This document shows positions 8,773 through 17,738 of a stretch of 64,000 nucleotides of DNA, piece after piece. The position numbers and the translations under genes are program-made. A model generated the notes under the pieces. It worked only from the letters and a program-made list of their open reading frames with translations, was not told where the DNA came from and searched no databases. The stretch spans positions 62,001-126,000 of the forward strand of contig NZ_JACORU010000014.1 in assembly GCF_014297445.1 (NCBI RefSeq), in the 5' to 3' direction. This stretch comes from Ramlibacter albus. GTDB taxonomy: Bacteria; Pseudomonadota; Gammaproteobacteria; Burkholderiales; Burkholderiaceae_C. Each line of letters opens with the position of its first letter. Within the stretch, counting starts at the first letter, position 1.

Positions 8773-9246
8773 TCAACCGAACAGCCGCGCGCTGTCGATG
8801 ATGGGCACGGCATGCCCGCCGTGCACGAAGCACGAAACCGCGTAGTGACGCCAGACGCCTGCTGGCTCGGGCAGTTCGCACGCCGGGCAGTCCTGCGGCA
8901 GCAGGAACAACTCCGGCAGCGCATCCAACGCCACGGCGGCATGTTCGAGTGGCCGGCCGGGGGCGGGCTGCCAGGCAACGACCAGCGCGTAGCGCGGCTG
9001 CTCGAGGACAGGCTCACCGGCCAGGACGTCGACGTCGAGCAACGCGATCCACCGGCCTTGCCACGCGAGCAGGCCGAGTGCATGGCGTGGTGCACCCGGC
9101 ACGGGGACGGCCCGCGGCTGCTCCACCACTTCGAGCGTCGCATGCGAAGGCAGCGCCCACCAGCCGCCGCGCCGCAGGGGCAACAGCCATGCCCGGGATG
9201 TGCCTGCTGCCGAAGGCTGCGGCAGGGATTCGAAGTCACGCCGCAT
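8773..9246 (-). CDS. Divergent CheW-like domain protein (last gene of chemosensory operon)
   Basis: A 157-residue protein with the CheW fold hallmark GLLAWQGRWIALLDVDVL, the position of the GxxNxRGxVxPVxDL motif of coupling proteins. It otherwise diverges strongly and has a Pro/Cys-containing insert (LPQDCPACELPEP). Its start overlaps the stop of the upstream gene by 11 bases, so translation is coupled. It is the eighth and last gene of the chemosensory operon. It could be an accessory scaffold, or it could have lost coupling function. Annotation as CheW-like is by motif and context. Confidence 0.7.
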   Translation of the reverse strand: MRRDFESLPQPSAAGTSRAWLLPLRRGGWWALPSHATLEVVEQPRAVPVPGAPRHALGLLAWQGRWIALLDVDVLAGEPVLEQPRYALVVAWQPAPGRPLEHAAVALDALPELFLLPQDCPACELPEPAGVWRHYAVSCFVHGGHAVPIIDSARLFG

Positions 9247-9634
9247 GGGCGGCCTCCGCGAACGCCAGCACGGCATCGGCACGAACGGCGAACGCCATCT
9301 CGCCGTCGATCAACGCGTAGTGCCGCAGCACGCTGCCCGCGTCGCACAGCGAAGGCGGCAAGGCATGCAGCTCGAGGTCGAAAGCGATCAGAACGCGCAG
9401 CTCGTTCCACGCCCAAAGCGTGCCTTCATCCCCGCGCAATGACGCGGCCACGAAGCGGTCCGCCGGGCAGGCCGGCAGGCGCTGCATGCGATCGGACAGG
9501 GCCGCAAGCTCGATCCCGCTCGACTCGCCCACATGGAACGCCGCACCCACGTCCTCCTGCGGCAGCAGCAGGCGCAGCCCGCCGGCACGCAGCAGCACGT
9601 AGTTGCCGCGCGCGAGCATTCGATCGTCACGCAT
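9236..9634 (-). CDS. Degenerate CheW-like protein
   Basis: A 132-residue protein between the CheA-type kinase and another CheW-like gene. The pattern YVLLRAGGLRLLLPQEDVGAAF resembles the first strand pair of a CheW domain, but the central glycine-rich coupling motif is not recognisable. Its ATG overlaps the kinase stop by eight bases (ATGCGTGA), indicating translational coupling and roughly matched expression with the kinase. The assignment is mainly from context and length. Confidence 0.6.
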   Translation of the reverse strand: MRDDRMLARGNYVLLRAGGLRLLLPQEDVGAAFHVGESSGIELAALSDRMQRLPACPADRFVAASLRGDEGTLWAWNELRVLIAFDLELHALPPSLCDAGSVLRHYALIDGEMAFAVRADAVLAFAEAAHAA

Positions 9635-12425
9635 GGATCGCCTCCCGGATCGTGCGCAGCAGCTCGCCGTCGTTGTAGGGCTTGGTGAGGTACGCATCGA
9701 CGCCCGCCTGCTGCGCCATGCGGCGGTGCTTCTCCTGCGAACGCGACGTGATCATGATCACCGGCAGGTCCTTCGTGTCGGCGCGTGCCTTCAGGTGCGA
9801 CGTCAGCTCGACGCCGTTCATGTTGGGCATCTCCAGGTCGGTCAGCACGATCTTCGGGCGAAAGCCGCGCAGGGACTCGATGGCTTCGAGCCCGTCGCGG
9901 GCCGCTTCCACGCGGAAACCTGCGTCCTGCACCAGGTTGCGCAAGGCCGTGCGCACCGACAGCGAATCGTCGACGATGAGCACGCCGGGCACTTCCTGCT
10001 TCGAAGCCGTCGGCGCGTCGCTGCCGCCCGCGTCATGCACGCGGCGCGAGGCACGCGCCAGCAGCTGCGGCAGCTCCAGGTTCACCGCCACGCTGCCGTC
10101 ACCGAGGATCGACAGGCCGGCCACGCCACGCACGTGCCGCGCATAGCGGCCGGGGTTCTTGACCAGCAGTTCGCGCGCATCGACGAGGCGCTCGACAGCC
10201 AGCGCATGTGAGCGGTTGTCGAAGCGGACGATGACGACGTCGTGGTCCACCAGCGCACGGCCGGCATCGCGCGGCAAGCCCGCGGCTTCGGCCAGCAGGC
10301 GAGCGGGGTAGATGCGGTCCGCATGCCGCCACGCCAGGCTGTCGCCCACCTGCTCGAATTCGCCGAGCCCGCGCGGCACCGCCTGCTCGACGTGCACCGC
10401 CGGCAAGGCAAAGCGCTGCCCGGCGGCTTCCACCACCAGCGACTGCATCGTCGTGAGCGAGGCCGCGAAGCGCAGCTCGATCGTGCTGCCGCTGCCGGCC
10501 ACGGACGAGATGCGAATGCTGCCGTTCATGGCGTTCACCCACTCGTGCACCACGTCCATGCCCACCCCGCGGCCGGAGACTTCGCTCACTGCATCGCGCG
10601 TGGAGAAGCCGGGCAGCAGGATCAGGCGCGCGATCTCGTCGTCGCCGAGCACCTGCTCGGCGGAGATGAGGCCGCGTTCGATGGCGCGGTTGCGGATGGC
10701 GGGCAGGTCGAGGCCGCGGCCATCGTCCGCGCAGCGCAGCACCACCTGCTGGCCCTGCCGCGAGAAGTCGAGCATGACGCGCCCCACCGGCGACTTGCCG
10801 GCGCGGCCGCGCACCTCGGGGCTCTCGATGCCGTGATCAACCGCATTGCGCAGCAGGTGCATCAGCGGTTCGGCCAGTCGCGACAGCACGTCGGCGTCGA
10901 TCAGCGTGCCGCCGCCCTTGAGCACCAGCTCGGCCTGCTTGCCCGTGGCCTGGCAGGTGCTGCGCACGTTGCGGTGCAGTCGCGGCTCCAGCACCCCCAC
11001 TTCGGTCATGCGGGTGCCGATCACCAGGTGCTGCATGTCCTTGCCCAGGCGCTGCTGGCGCGACTGCAGGCCTGAGAGCTGGGCGATCTCTTCTTCCAGC
11101 CGCAGCGCCATCGCGCGCGCGTCGGCCGCTTCCTCGATGAGGGCATGCGACGTGCTGTGAAGCTCGCTGTATTGGTCCAGCTCCAGGGAGTCGAAGCCGT
11201 CGTCGCGGCCGGCGCTGCCGGCGCGGGCGCGCATCGTGGCGAGCGAGCGCACGTCTACAACGGTCTCCAGCTCGAACAGGCGCTTCTGCACGCGCAGGTT
11301 CTGCGCGAGAAGTTGCCGCGAGCTGTCCACCAGCGCCTTCAACCTCGCTTCCATTGCCGCGCCGTGCACGGCCAGCTCGCCGGAGACGCGGAAGAGTTCG
11401 TCGATGCGGCGCACGCTCACGCGCATCGCGTTGCCTGAAGTGCTCGCTGCCACTGCCGCCTGCGGGACGGTTTCCACGGCGGGCGCTTCTTCGCTCCGCG
11501 CGAGCGGCGCGTCCAGTGACTCGCCGCGATCGATCCGGTTGGCCAGGTCCAGCACGTCCTGCAGCACGCGCTGCGCCTGCTGCGGGTACTCGTCCTCGCC
11601 CATCACGTAACCGACCATCTGCTCGACGCAGTAGGCCGCATCGAGCAGGGCCTCGGCGGCGGGCCGAGCGACGGCGCCACCGGCTTCCTCGAAGTGTTCG
11701 AGGATGTCCTCGAGATGGTGCGACACTGACGCGATGCCGCGCAGCCCGATGATCGACGCGCTGCCCTTGAGCGTGTGCGCCACGCGCTTGGCCGCCACCA
11801 CGTCGGAGCTGTCGCCGCCGGCCGCCATGTTGCGTGCCAGCGCGACGAGGTAGCGCGCCTGCTCGGGCGACTCCTGCCGGAATCCTTCCAGCAAACGCTC
11901 GTCCACGTCCGCGGGCATCTCCAGCGCCACGTCCTCCGCGCTCGCCAGCACCGGCCGCTGCGGCTGCTCGTCGTCCGCCCCCGCTTCCACCTGCAGCGGC
12001 ATCGCGCCGAGCATGTGCACGATCTTGCGGGCGGCGTCCTCGGGCAGCGGGTCGGGCGCGGTGCACAGGTGGTCCACCAGGCCCACGGCCGCCGACGGGT
12101 CGCTCAGGTTGCGCAGGTAGAACACCACGAGCGGCGGCCATGCGCGCAGGAAGTCCACGAGCGGCCCGCGTTCGCCCGCGGGCGTCACGGTGAGCAGCAG
12201 CCCGTTCTGCAGGACGTGGTCGCACACGGCCTGCAGGCCGGGGAAGCCCGCCAGCTCGGCGGCCTCGCCCATGCGCTGGGCCTGGCCGCTGTACTGCTCG
12301 CACAGGTCGAACAGCACGGGGTCGTCCTCGCCGAGCTGGGCGAGGGTGCCCAGGCACTCCTCGAGTTGGGCGCCGGCGCGTTCCACCTCGGTGGCCAGCG
12401 CCTCGACCAGGTCCTTGAGCTTCAT
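9627..12425 (-). CDS. CheA-type hybrid histidine kinase with Hpt, CheW-like and receiver domains (ChpA-like)
   Basis: A 932-residue cytoplasmic kinase. Domain order: an N-terminal helical region resembling a degenerate phosphotransfer domain (~1-140); an Hpt domain with phospho-acceptor His217 in RVAHTLKGSA; a dimerisation region; an ATPase domain with N-box HLLRNAVDHGIE and glycine boxes DDGRGLDLP and GRGVGMDVV; a CheW-like domain; and a C-terminal receiver (VLIVDDSLSVRT, acceptor Asp in VLTDLEMPN). This layout matches the Pil-Chp kinase that controls type IV pili, rather than flagellar CheA. It follows the MCP gene by eight bases. Confidence 0.92.
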   Translation of the reverse strand: MKLKDLVEALATEVERAGAQLEECLGTLAQLGEDDPVLFDLCEQYSGQAQRMGEAAELAGFPGLQAVCDHVLQNGLLLTVTPAGERGPLVDFLRAWPPLVVFYLRNLSDPSAAVGLVDHLCTAPDPLPEDAARKIVHMLGAMPLQVEAGADDEQPQRPVLASAEDVALEMPADVDERLLEGFRQESPEQARYLVALARNMAAGGDSSDVVAAKRVAHTLKGSASIIGLRGIASVSHHLEDILEHFEEAGGAVARPAAEALLDAAYCVEQMVGYVMGEDEYPQQAQRVLQDVLDLANRIDRGESLDAPLARSEEAPAVETVPQAAVAASTSGNAMRVSVRRIDELFRVSGELAVHGAAMEARLKALVDSSRQLLAQNLRVQKRLFELETVVDVRSLATMRARAGSAGRDDGFDSLELDQYSELHSTSHALIEEAADARAMALRLEEEIAQLSGLQSRQQRLGKDMQHLVIGTRMTEVGVLEPRLHRNVRSTCQATGKQAELVLKGGGTLIDADVLSRLAEPLMHLLRNAVDHGIESPEVRGRAGKSPVGRVMLDFSRQGQQVVLRCADDGRGLDLPAIRNRAIERGLISAEQVLGDDEIARLILLPGFSTRDAVSEVSGRGVGMDVVHEWVNAMNGSIRISSVAGSGSTIELRFAASLTTMQSLVVEAAGQRFALPAVHVEQAVPRGLGEFEQVGDSLAWRHADRIYPARLLAEAAGLPRDAGRALVDHDVVIVRFDNRSHALAVERLVDARELLVKNPGRYARHVRGVAGLSILGDGSVAVNLELPQLLARASRRVHDAGGSDAPTASKQEVPGVLIVDDSLSVRTALRNLVQDAGFRVEAARDGLEAIESLRGFRPKIVLTDLEMPNMNGVELTSHLKARADTKDLPVIMITSRSQEKHRRMAQQAGVDAYLTKPYNDGELLRTIREAIHA

Positions 12426-12433
12426 GGCGCGCC

Positions 12434-14719
12434 TCAGGCGTGCGCCAGCTTGAAGACGTTCACCGACTCCACGAGGCGGCGCGCGGAGTCCAGCAGCGTC
12501 TCGGTTTCGCGGTTCTGCATCTCGATCTGCTGCGCGGTGCGCTCGGTGCTGTCGCCGATGCCCTGCACCGACTTCAGCAGCTCGGCGGACGCCGCCTTCT
12601 GCGTCTCGGACGAAGCCGCGATGCGCTGCACCTGCGCCACCAGCTCGCTGGTGATCTCCTGCGTCAGGCGCATCTGCTCGCCCGCCTTCTGTGCCTGCTC
12701 GGAGCCGGACACCACTTGCCCGATCGTCTTGTTCACCGTGGCGATGGTTTCGTTGGTTTCCAGCTGGATGTTGCTGACCAGCGTGCCGATTTGCTGCGTG
12801 GCGTTGCGCGAGCTTTCCGCGAGGCGCTGCACTTCTTCGGCCACGACCGCGAAACCGCGGCCCGCTTCGCCCGCCACCGCGGCCTGCATCGACGCGTTCA
12901 GCGCCAGCACGTGCGTGCGCTCCGAGATGGTGTTGATCAGGTTCACGATGCCCGTGATTTCCTGCGAACGCTCGCCCAGGCGCTTGATGCGCTTCTCGGT
13001 CTCGGCGATCGTCTCGCGGATCGACTCCATGCCCTGCACGGTGCCGTTCACCGTCTGCAGCGCGTTGTGCGTGGCCTGCGTGGCCCGCTCGGCGGAGCGG
13101 TTGCTCTGCGCGGCGAGTTCGGCCACCTGGTTCATGGTCTGCGTGGCGTTGGCGAGCGACTCGATCACCTCGCCGACGTTCTTGCGCTCGTGCTCGGCCG
13201 TGCGGCTCACGAGGTCCGCCTGGCCCTTCACCTTGCCGGAGGCCTGCGCCACGTTGCCGGCAATCGCGCTCACCTGCACCAGCACTTTCGCCGTCTCGTC
13301 GGCCAGCGCGTTCACGGAGTCCGACACCGTGCCGATGATGTCCTGCGTCACGGGGGCGCGGGCCGTCAGGTCACGTTGCGACAGCTGGTTCACGGCTTCG
13401 AGGATCGAGATCACCGAGTTGTTCAGCGCTTCGTTCTCCGCTTCGGCCTTCTGCTGCGCGGCCAGGCGTTCCTGCAGCAGCAGGTTCACCGTGCGGCCCA
13501 GGTCGCCCACTTCGTCGCGCGACTCGATGGATTGCAGCGCCGCGCTGTCGCCGGAGCGCACGCGCTCCACCGACTGCTGCAGGCCCGCCACGGTGGACGT
13601 GATGTTGCGCACGATCAGCGTGGCGATGACGGCGGCCAGCGCCAGCAGCGCGAGCACGGCACCGACGGTCTCGAGGCGGTCGGCACGGGCGGCGGACACG
13701 CGCGCCTGCAACTGGCGGCCCAGCAGCTCCTGCTGCGTCGCGGCCTTCTGCACCACTTCACGCGGCACGGACACTTCCTTGAGGTACGCCGCGGCTTCGA
13801 TGGTCGGCACTTCCTTGCCCAGGATTTCCTTCTGCACGAGCGCGATGGCCTGGCCGGTGGCGCGCTGGATTTCAGCGATCTGCGGGCCGGACGTCGCTTC
13901 GAGTTCCGGCAGGGCGCGGATGGCGCGGCGCTGGTTGGACACGTAGCGGTCGAGGGAGTCGCTGAGGTCCTTCACCGTCTCGGCGATACGCGCGCGGTCG
14001 CTGGGCCGCATCGCATCGCGCAGCGCGGCTTCCACCTTGGCGGCATCGGCGCCGCTGCGGGCGGTGGCGATCTCCTGCAGGCGCGACACCACCGGGCTGC
14101 GCAGCTGGCCGAGCGACTCCGACAGGCGCGGCAGGTCCACCAGCGTCGAACGCGCGAGGTAGTAGGTCGCGGCGTCGGCGTCGAGGTCGATGCGGTAGGC
14201 GGCCGTGAAGTCCTCCACCAGGCGCAGCAGGCCGGCGATGGCGTTGATGTGGGCTTCCGTCACCGAGCGCTGGTCGATGCGGCGCGCGACGACGTCTTCC
14301 TTCAGCTTCAGCCATTCCTTCCTGAACGCGGCGACGCGGGCGTTGACGGCCGCGTCGTTGAGCGGCGCGACCTGCGCTTCGAGCTTCGCCAGCGCCGCGT
14401 CGGCTTCGGCGGCGTTCTTGGGCTGCGCCGCGCCGCGCTTCTCGTCGCCCAGCACGAAGTAGCTGGACGAGCCGCGGTGGTCCTGCAGCGTGCGCACGAG
14501 TTCGAGCGCGGCGGTGATCGCGGCGAGGCCGGACTCCTCCGTGTGCGCCTGCGCGATGGATTGCTCCACCGTCTTGACCAGGCGCCACACGGGGAAGGCC
14601 GCGAGCGCCACGGCAACGGCGCCGAGCAGGGCAAATTTCTGCCACAGCTTCAGGCGCGTGAGGAAATTCAGGCGAAGGCCGCCCCAGCCGCCGAGGCGGC
14701 CTGCAAAGGATGTCGTCAT
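12434..14719 (-). CDS. Methyl-accepting chemotaxis protein (PilJ-like position)
   Basis: A 761-residue transducer: TM1 at about residues 28-47, a ~300-residue periplasmic helical domain, TM2 around 350-371, HAMP, and a long coiled-coil signalling domain with the conserved hairpin region AGEAGRGFAVVAEEVQRLAESS. The periplasmic domain contains LQDHRGSSSYFVLG, weakly like the ERG-type motif of NIT sensor domains, so the ligand is open. One base separates it from the CheW gene. No CheR or CheB is in the operon, so adaptation must come from elsewhere or be absent. Confidence 0.9.
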   Translation of the reverse strand: MTTSFAGRLGGWGGLRLNFLTRLKLWQKFALLGAVAVALAAFPVWRLVKTVEQSIAQAHTEESGLAAITAALELVRTLQDHRGSSSYFVLGDEKRGAAQPKNAAEADAALAKLEAQVAPLNDAAVNARVAAFRKEWLKLKEDVVARRIDQRSVTEAHINAIAGLLRLVEDFTAAYRIDLDADAATYYLARSTLVDLPRLSESLGQLRSPVVSRLQEIATARSGADAAKVEAALRDAMRPSDRARIAETVKDLSDSLDRYVSNQRRAIRALPELEATSGPQIAEIQRATGQAIALVQKEILGKEVPTIEAAAYLKEVSVPREVVQKAATQQELLGRQLQARVSAARADRLETVGAVLALLALAAVIATLIVRNITSTVAGLQQSVERVRSGDSAALQSIESRDEVGDLGRTVNLLLQERLAAQQKAEAENEALNNSVISILEAVNQLSQRDLTARAPVTQDIIGTVSDSVNALADETAKVLVQVSAIAGNVAQASGKVKGQADLVSRTAEHERKNVGEVIESLANATQTMNQVAELAAQSNRSAERATQATHNALQTVNGTVQGMESIRETIAETEKRIKRLGERSQEITGIVNLINTISERTHVLALNASMQAAVAGEAGRGFAVVAEEVQRLAESSRNATQQIGTLVSNIQLETNETIATVNKTIGQVVSGSEQAQKAGEQMRLTQEITSELVAQVQRIAASSETQKAASAELLKSVQGIGDSTERTAQQIEMQNRETETLLDSARRLVESVNVFKLAHA

Positions 14720-14720
14720 G

Positions 14721-15290
14721 TCAAGCTCCGGGAAGGGTGTCGTCGAGCGCGCGCTCGAAGGCGTCGAGCAGCGCCGCGCGGTCCAGGTCGAGCCACAGCT
14801 CGCCGGCCGTGAGCGCGCCGCCGCGCAGGTAAGGGGCCAGGCCTTGCGGCGCGGCGTCGGTGCCGGTGTGCTCGTGCGGCAGGATGCGAAGGCGGCGGGG
14901 CAATCCTTCGATCACCACGCCCGCCGAGTCGTCGCCATGCGACAGCACGAGCAGGTAGGCCTGTTGCGGCTCGGGCGCTTGCACGCCCGCGAACCGCGCG
15001 AGGTCGAACACGGGCACCAGCAACCCGTGCAAGTTGGCGATGCCGAGGAACCACTCCGGGGTGTTCGGCAGCTTGTAGACCGGCGGCATCTCGGTGAGCT
15101 CGCTGCCGTCTTCGTAACGCACCATCAGGCGCAGGGGGCCGCAGCGGAAAGCCTGCCGCAGCTCGTGCGATGCATCGTGCGCCGTCGGCGCGCCGCTCGT
15201 GGCGGCGGCGCGCGGCGCGTCCACGAACCCGCGCGTGAGCGCCAGGGCCGGGGGCACCAGGGTGAGGTTGGGGGGTAGCACGGCTTGCAT
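14721..15290 (-). CDS. CheW/PilI-type coupling protein
   Basis: A 189-residue CheW-domain protein with the canonical coupling motif WFLGIANLHGLLVPVFDLARF, which should link the MCP to the CheA-type kinase. It has an N-terminal extension of about 50 residues before the domain, as in PilI-type proteins. It lies between the CheY-like genes and the MCP gene, seven bases after the receiver gene, as in pil-chp operons. Confidence 0.88.
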   Translation of the reverse strand: MQAVLPPNLTLVPPALALTRGFVDAPRAAATSGAPTAHDASHELRQAFRCGPLRLMVRYEDGSELTEMPPVYKLPNTPEWFLGIANLHGLLVPVFDLARFAGVQAPEPQQAYLLVLSHGDDSAGVVIEGLPRRLRILPHEHTGTDAAPQGLAPYLRGGALTAGELWLDLDRAALLDAFERALDDTLPGA

Positions 15291-15297
15291 GGCTGCC

Positions 15298-15657
15298 TCA
15301 GGCCGCCGCCAGCTGCGCGAGGATCTGCTCGGCGCTGTACGGCTTGCCGATGTAGCCGCGGGCGCCGAGCATGCGGCCCCACGCGATGTCGGCCTTCTGG
15401 TTCTTGCCGGTGACGAACACGACGGGGATGTCCCGCGTGGCCGCGTCGGACTTGAGCTGCCGCGTCGCGGCGAAGCCGTCGAGGTCGGGCATGTTCACGT
15501 CCATGAGGATGAGGTCCGGGCGCTCGCTGCGCGCGGACGCCACGGCCTGCTCGCCCGATTCGGCGCACACGACGCGGTGGCCCGCGCCGGACACGATGCG
15601 CTCCAGGTTCTGGCGGTCCACCACGGCGTCGTCGACGATCAGGACTTTGAGGGCCAT
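15298..15657 (-). CDS. Single-domain response regulator (PilH/CheY-like)
   Basis: A 119-residue receiver with all key residues: acidic pair DD in VLIVDDAVVDRQ, phospho-acceptor Asp in LILMDVNMPDLDG, the Thr of VFVTGKNQ and the Lys of GKPYSAEQ. It has no output domain, so it signals by protein contact. It is very similar to the receiver encoded just upstream (shared KADxAWGxMLGARGY block near the C-terminus), indicating tandem duplication. Confidence 0.9.
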   Translation of the reverse strand: MALKVLIVDDAVVDRQNLERIVSGAGHRVVCAESGEQAVASARSERPDLILMDVNMPDLDGFAATRQLKSDAATRDIPVVFVTGKNQKADIAWGRMLGARGYIGKPYSAEQILAQLAAA

Positions 15658-15670
15658 CGCAGGGCTCCGC

Positions 15671-16030
15671 TCAGAGGGCCCGCACTTGCGAGAGGATCTG
15701 GTCGTCGCTGTAAGGCTTGGTCACGTAGCCCCTGGCGCCCAGCATCTGTCCCCAGGCCTTGTCGGCCTTCTGGTCCTTGGCGGTGACGAGCACGACCGGG
15801 ATGTCCTTCGTGTCGGCGTCGTTGCGCAGCGCGCGCGTGGCGGCGAAGCCGTCCATGCCGGGCATGTTCACGTCCATCAGGATCGCGTGCGGCTTGCTGC
15901 GCTTGACGCTGGCGAGGGCCTGCTCGCCGTTCTCGGCGGTGGCGACGCTGAAGCCGTTGGCGGCCAGCAGCTGCTCGAGGCGGGCACGGTCAACCTGGCT
16001 GTCTTCGACGACGAGGATGGTGCGGGTCAT
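15671..16030 (-). CDS. Single-domain response regulator (PilH/CheY-like), tandem paralogue
   Basis: A 119-residue receiver with acidic residues in LVVEDSQVDRAR, phospho-acceptor Asp in AILMDVNMPGMDG, the conserved LVTAKDQ and the Lys of TKPYSDDQ. It is a tandem paralogue of the next gene, 13 bases apart. The pair probably divides output and phosphate-sink roles, as proposed for PilG/PilH; which is which cannot be read here. Confidence 0.9.
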   Translation of the reverse strand: MTRTILVVEDSQVDRARLEQLLAANGFSVATAENGEQALASVKRSKPHAILMDVNMPGMDGFAATRALRNDADTKDIPVVLVTAKDQKADKAWGQMLGARGYVTKPYSDDQILSQVRAL

Positions 16031-16055
16031 GGTTGTCCTTTCAGGGTTGGGTGAT

Positions 16056-16820
16056 TCAATGCGGGGCCACGTGGCGCGCGACCACGCCGCGCAGCTCGTT
16101 GGGGTCCACGGGTTTGGTGAGGTAGGTGTCGCAGCCGGCCATCTTCCCGCGCACGCGGTCGAAGGGCGACGACTTGCTGGTGAGCATGACGACGGGGAGC
16201 TGGTGGCCGTTGCGGGCGCGAGCCTTCAGGCGCCGGCACGCTTCGAAGCCGTCGATGCCGGGCAGCAGCACGTCCATCAGCACGCAGGCGTAGTTGCCCG
16301 CGGCGGCCGTCTCGATACCCTGTTCGGCGCTTTCGGCCTCGTGCACCTCGATGCCTTCCTTCTCGAGCATCGAGCGCAGGTAGTTGCGCACGGCGAGGCT
16401 GTCGTCGACGACGAGCACGCGGCGGCTGGCCACGGAGGCCGCGGGTGCGGCCGCGGGTTGTTCGCGCGGCGCGAGTTCGAGCGCGCGGTACAGCAGCACG
16501 GGCAGGATCGGCCACTTGATCTGGCGCTCGGCGGCCATGTGCTGCGGCCGCGTGGTCTTGGCGCCGGCCCAGATGGCGGCGCGTTGCGGCAGCCAGGGCT
16601 GCGCCGCGGCCCACTGGACGGCGGCCGAGTCCTGCGCGTCGATCAGCACCACGTCCGCCGCGTGCGCGTCGGCTTCGGCCAGCAGGTCGATGCGCGGCGC
16701 GCGGCGCTGCGAGAGCTTGACGGTGCCTTCCAGCAGCTTGTGCTCGATGGCGCTGAAGCCCTTGACCGCCAGGCGCACGACGGCGGCGGTGTCGAGGGTG
16801 GGCGTGGTGGTTGGGGACAT
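16056..16820 (-). CDS. Two-part response regulator: divergent N-terminal domain plus C-terminal receiver
   Basis: The first gene of the chemosensory operon, 254 residues. The C-terminal ~120 residues are a complete receiver (VLVVDDSLAVRN, acceptor Asp in CVLMDVLLPGIDG, Lys in LTKPVDPNE). The N-terminal ~115 residues look like a second, degenerate receiver: alternating strands and helices with VVLIDAQD in the usual place, but no acidic cluster at its start. The frame runs upstream to 16883; ATG 16820 precedes the first conserved strand. It probably acts as the PilG-type output of the pathway. Confidence 0.82.
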   Translation of the reverse strand: MSPTTTPTLDTAAVVRLAVKGFSAIEHKLLEGTVKLSQRRAPRIDLLAEADAHAADVVLIDAQDSAAVQWAAAQPWLPQRAAIWAGAKTTRPQHMAAERQIKWPILPVLLYRALELAPREQPAAAPAASVASRRVLVVDDSLAVRNYLRSMLEKEGIEVHEAESAEQGIETAAAGNYACVLMDVLLPGIDGFEACRRLKARARNGHQLPVVMLTSKSSPFDRVRGKMAGCDTYLTKPVDPNELRGVVARHVAPH

Positions 16821-16852
16821 GGCGGCTTGGCGTTCAGGTGTTGGTTGGGATG

Positions 16853-17647
16853 CTAGGCACCGGTGGTGGTTTGCGGCATCCATGCGTTGACAGGCTGGGG
16901 ATACAGAGTTACCCCGATACCGGGCTCAGGCGCCGCGAAGCTGCCGAAGTCGCGCACCGTGCACCCGGTGGCATCCAGCACGGTGCGCAGCATCGGCTGC
17001 TCCAGCGAGCGGCGCGAGACGAGGCGCACCCGGGTGAAGCCGTCGCGGTGGGGCACGTCGACGTACGCCGCGCCGACGTCGCCGGAGCGCAGGCGCGCGT
17101 TGGCGAAGCGCTGGTACACCACGGGGCTGCCGTGGCGCTCGCCCAGCTTGCGCAGCTCGTCGAGCGAGGCGTTGGGGTCGGCGGCGACGTAGGCGACGTC
17201 GTGGTCCGGCAGCGCGCTCCAGGTGCCGTGCCCCGGGGCCACGCAGGGCTCGCTCAGGCGGCGCCAGACGGCCAGCGGCTCCTCCTGCGCGAGCGGCGAG
17301 CGCCGCAGCCACTCGATGCCGCGCGCGAACTCCGTGGGGGTGTGCTGGCTCTGCGTGGCCACCACGCTGATCGGCTGCGCCAGCGTGGCCGGGCCGGTGC
17401 TGCGGTGGACGATGCGCTGCCCCGCATTGCGGGTGTCCGACGCGGCGATCGCGATGCCGTTTTCCACGGCGTCCCGCGCGCCCTCGAACCAGCCCACGAA
17501 CCAGCCGTGGGTGTACAGCCAGGCGGAGCGTGCCCGCACGTTCTTCTGGCAGAAGTCGTTGCGCAACGTGAGCAGCACGTTGACGGGCGAGCTTTCCACG
17601 CGCGCCACGCTGGCGCAGATGACGCGTAGGACGTGTGTCTTGGGCAT
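16853..17647 (-). CDS. Unknown protein resembling a BLUF domain without photoactive residues
   Basis: A 264-residue protein I do not firmly recognise. Residues ~5-90 follow the BLUF (flavin blue-light sensor) pattern, including Asn36 and the block ARSAWLYTHGWFVGWFEG. The essential glutamine of the FxQxLEG motif is Gly52 and the flavin-contacting tyrosine of strand 1 is Cys11, so light sensing by the known mechanism is unlikely. Residues ~150-250 form a second alpha/beta region of unknown type. It sits 32 bases before the chemosensory operon on the same strand and may be co-transcribed. ATG 17647 is chosen over an upstream ATG because the domain starts there. Confidence 0.55.
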   Translation of the reverse strand: MPKTHVLRVICASVARVESSPVNVLLTLRNDFCQKNVRARSAWLYTHGWFVGWFEGARDAVENGIAIAASDTRNAGQRIVHRSTGPATLAQPISVVATQSQHTPTEFARGIEWLRRSPLAQEEPLAVWRRLSEPCVAPGHGTWSALPDHDVAYVAADPNASLDELRKLGERHGSPVVYQRFANARLRSGDVGAAYVDVPHRDGFTRVRLVSRRSLEQPMLRTVLDATGCTVRDFGSFAAPEPGIGVTLYPQPVNAWMPQTTTGA

Positions 17648-17738
17648 GGCGGGATCGTAGGAACCGGGGGCCGCCCTGCCCATCCATGCGTGCGGCGCAC
17701 GCGCATACCGAATTACCCCTAGGGAGGATGCAGCGGCC

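Noticed and set aside
11775..14812. Long plus-strand open frames (over 700 codons) opposite the CheA and MCP genes.
   Set aside because: Antisense shadows of repetitive helical coding sequence; compositions are unlike real proteins and the minus-strand genes have clear domains.
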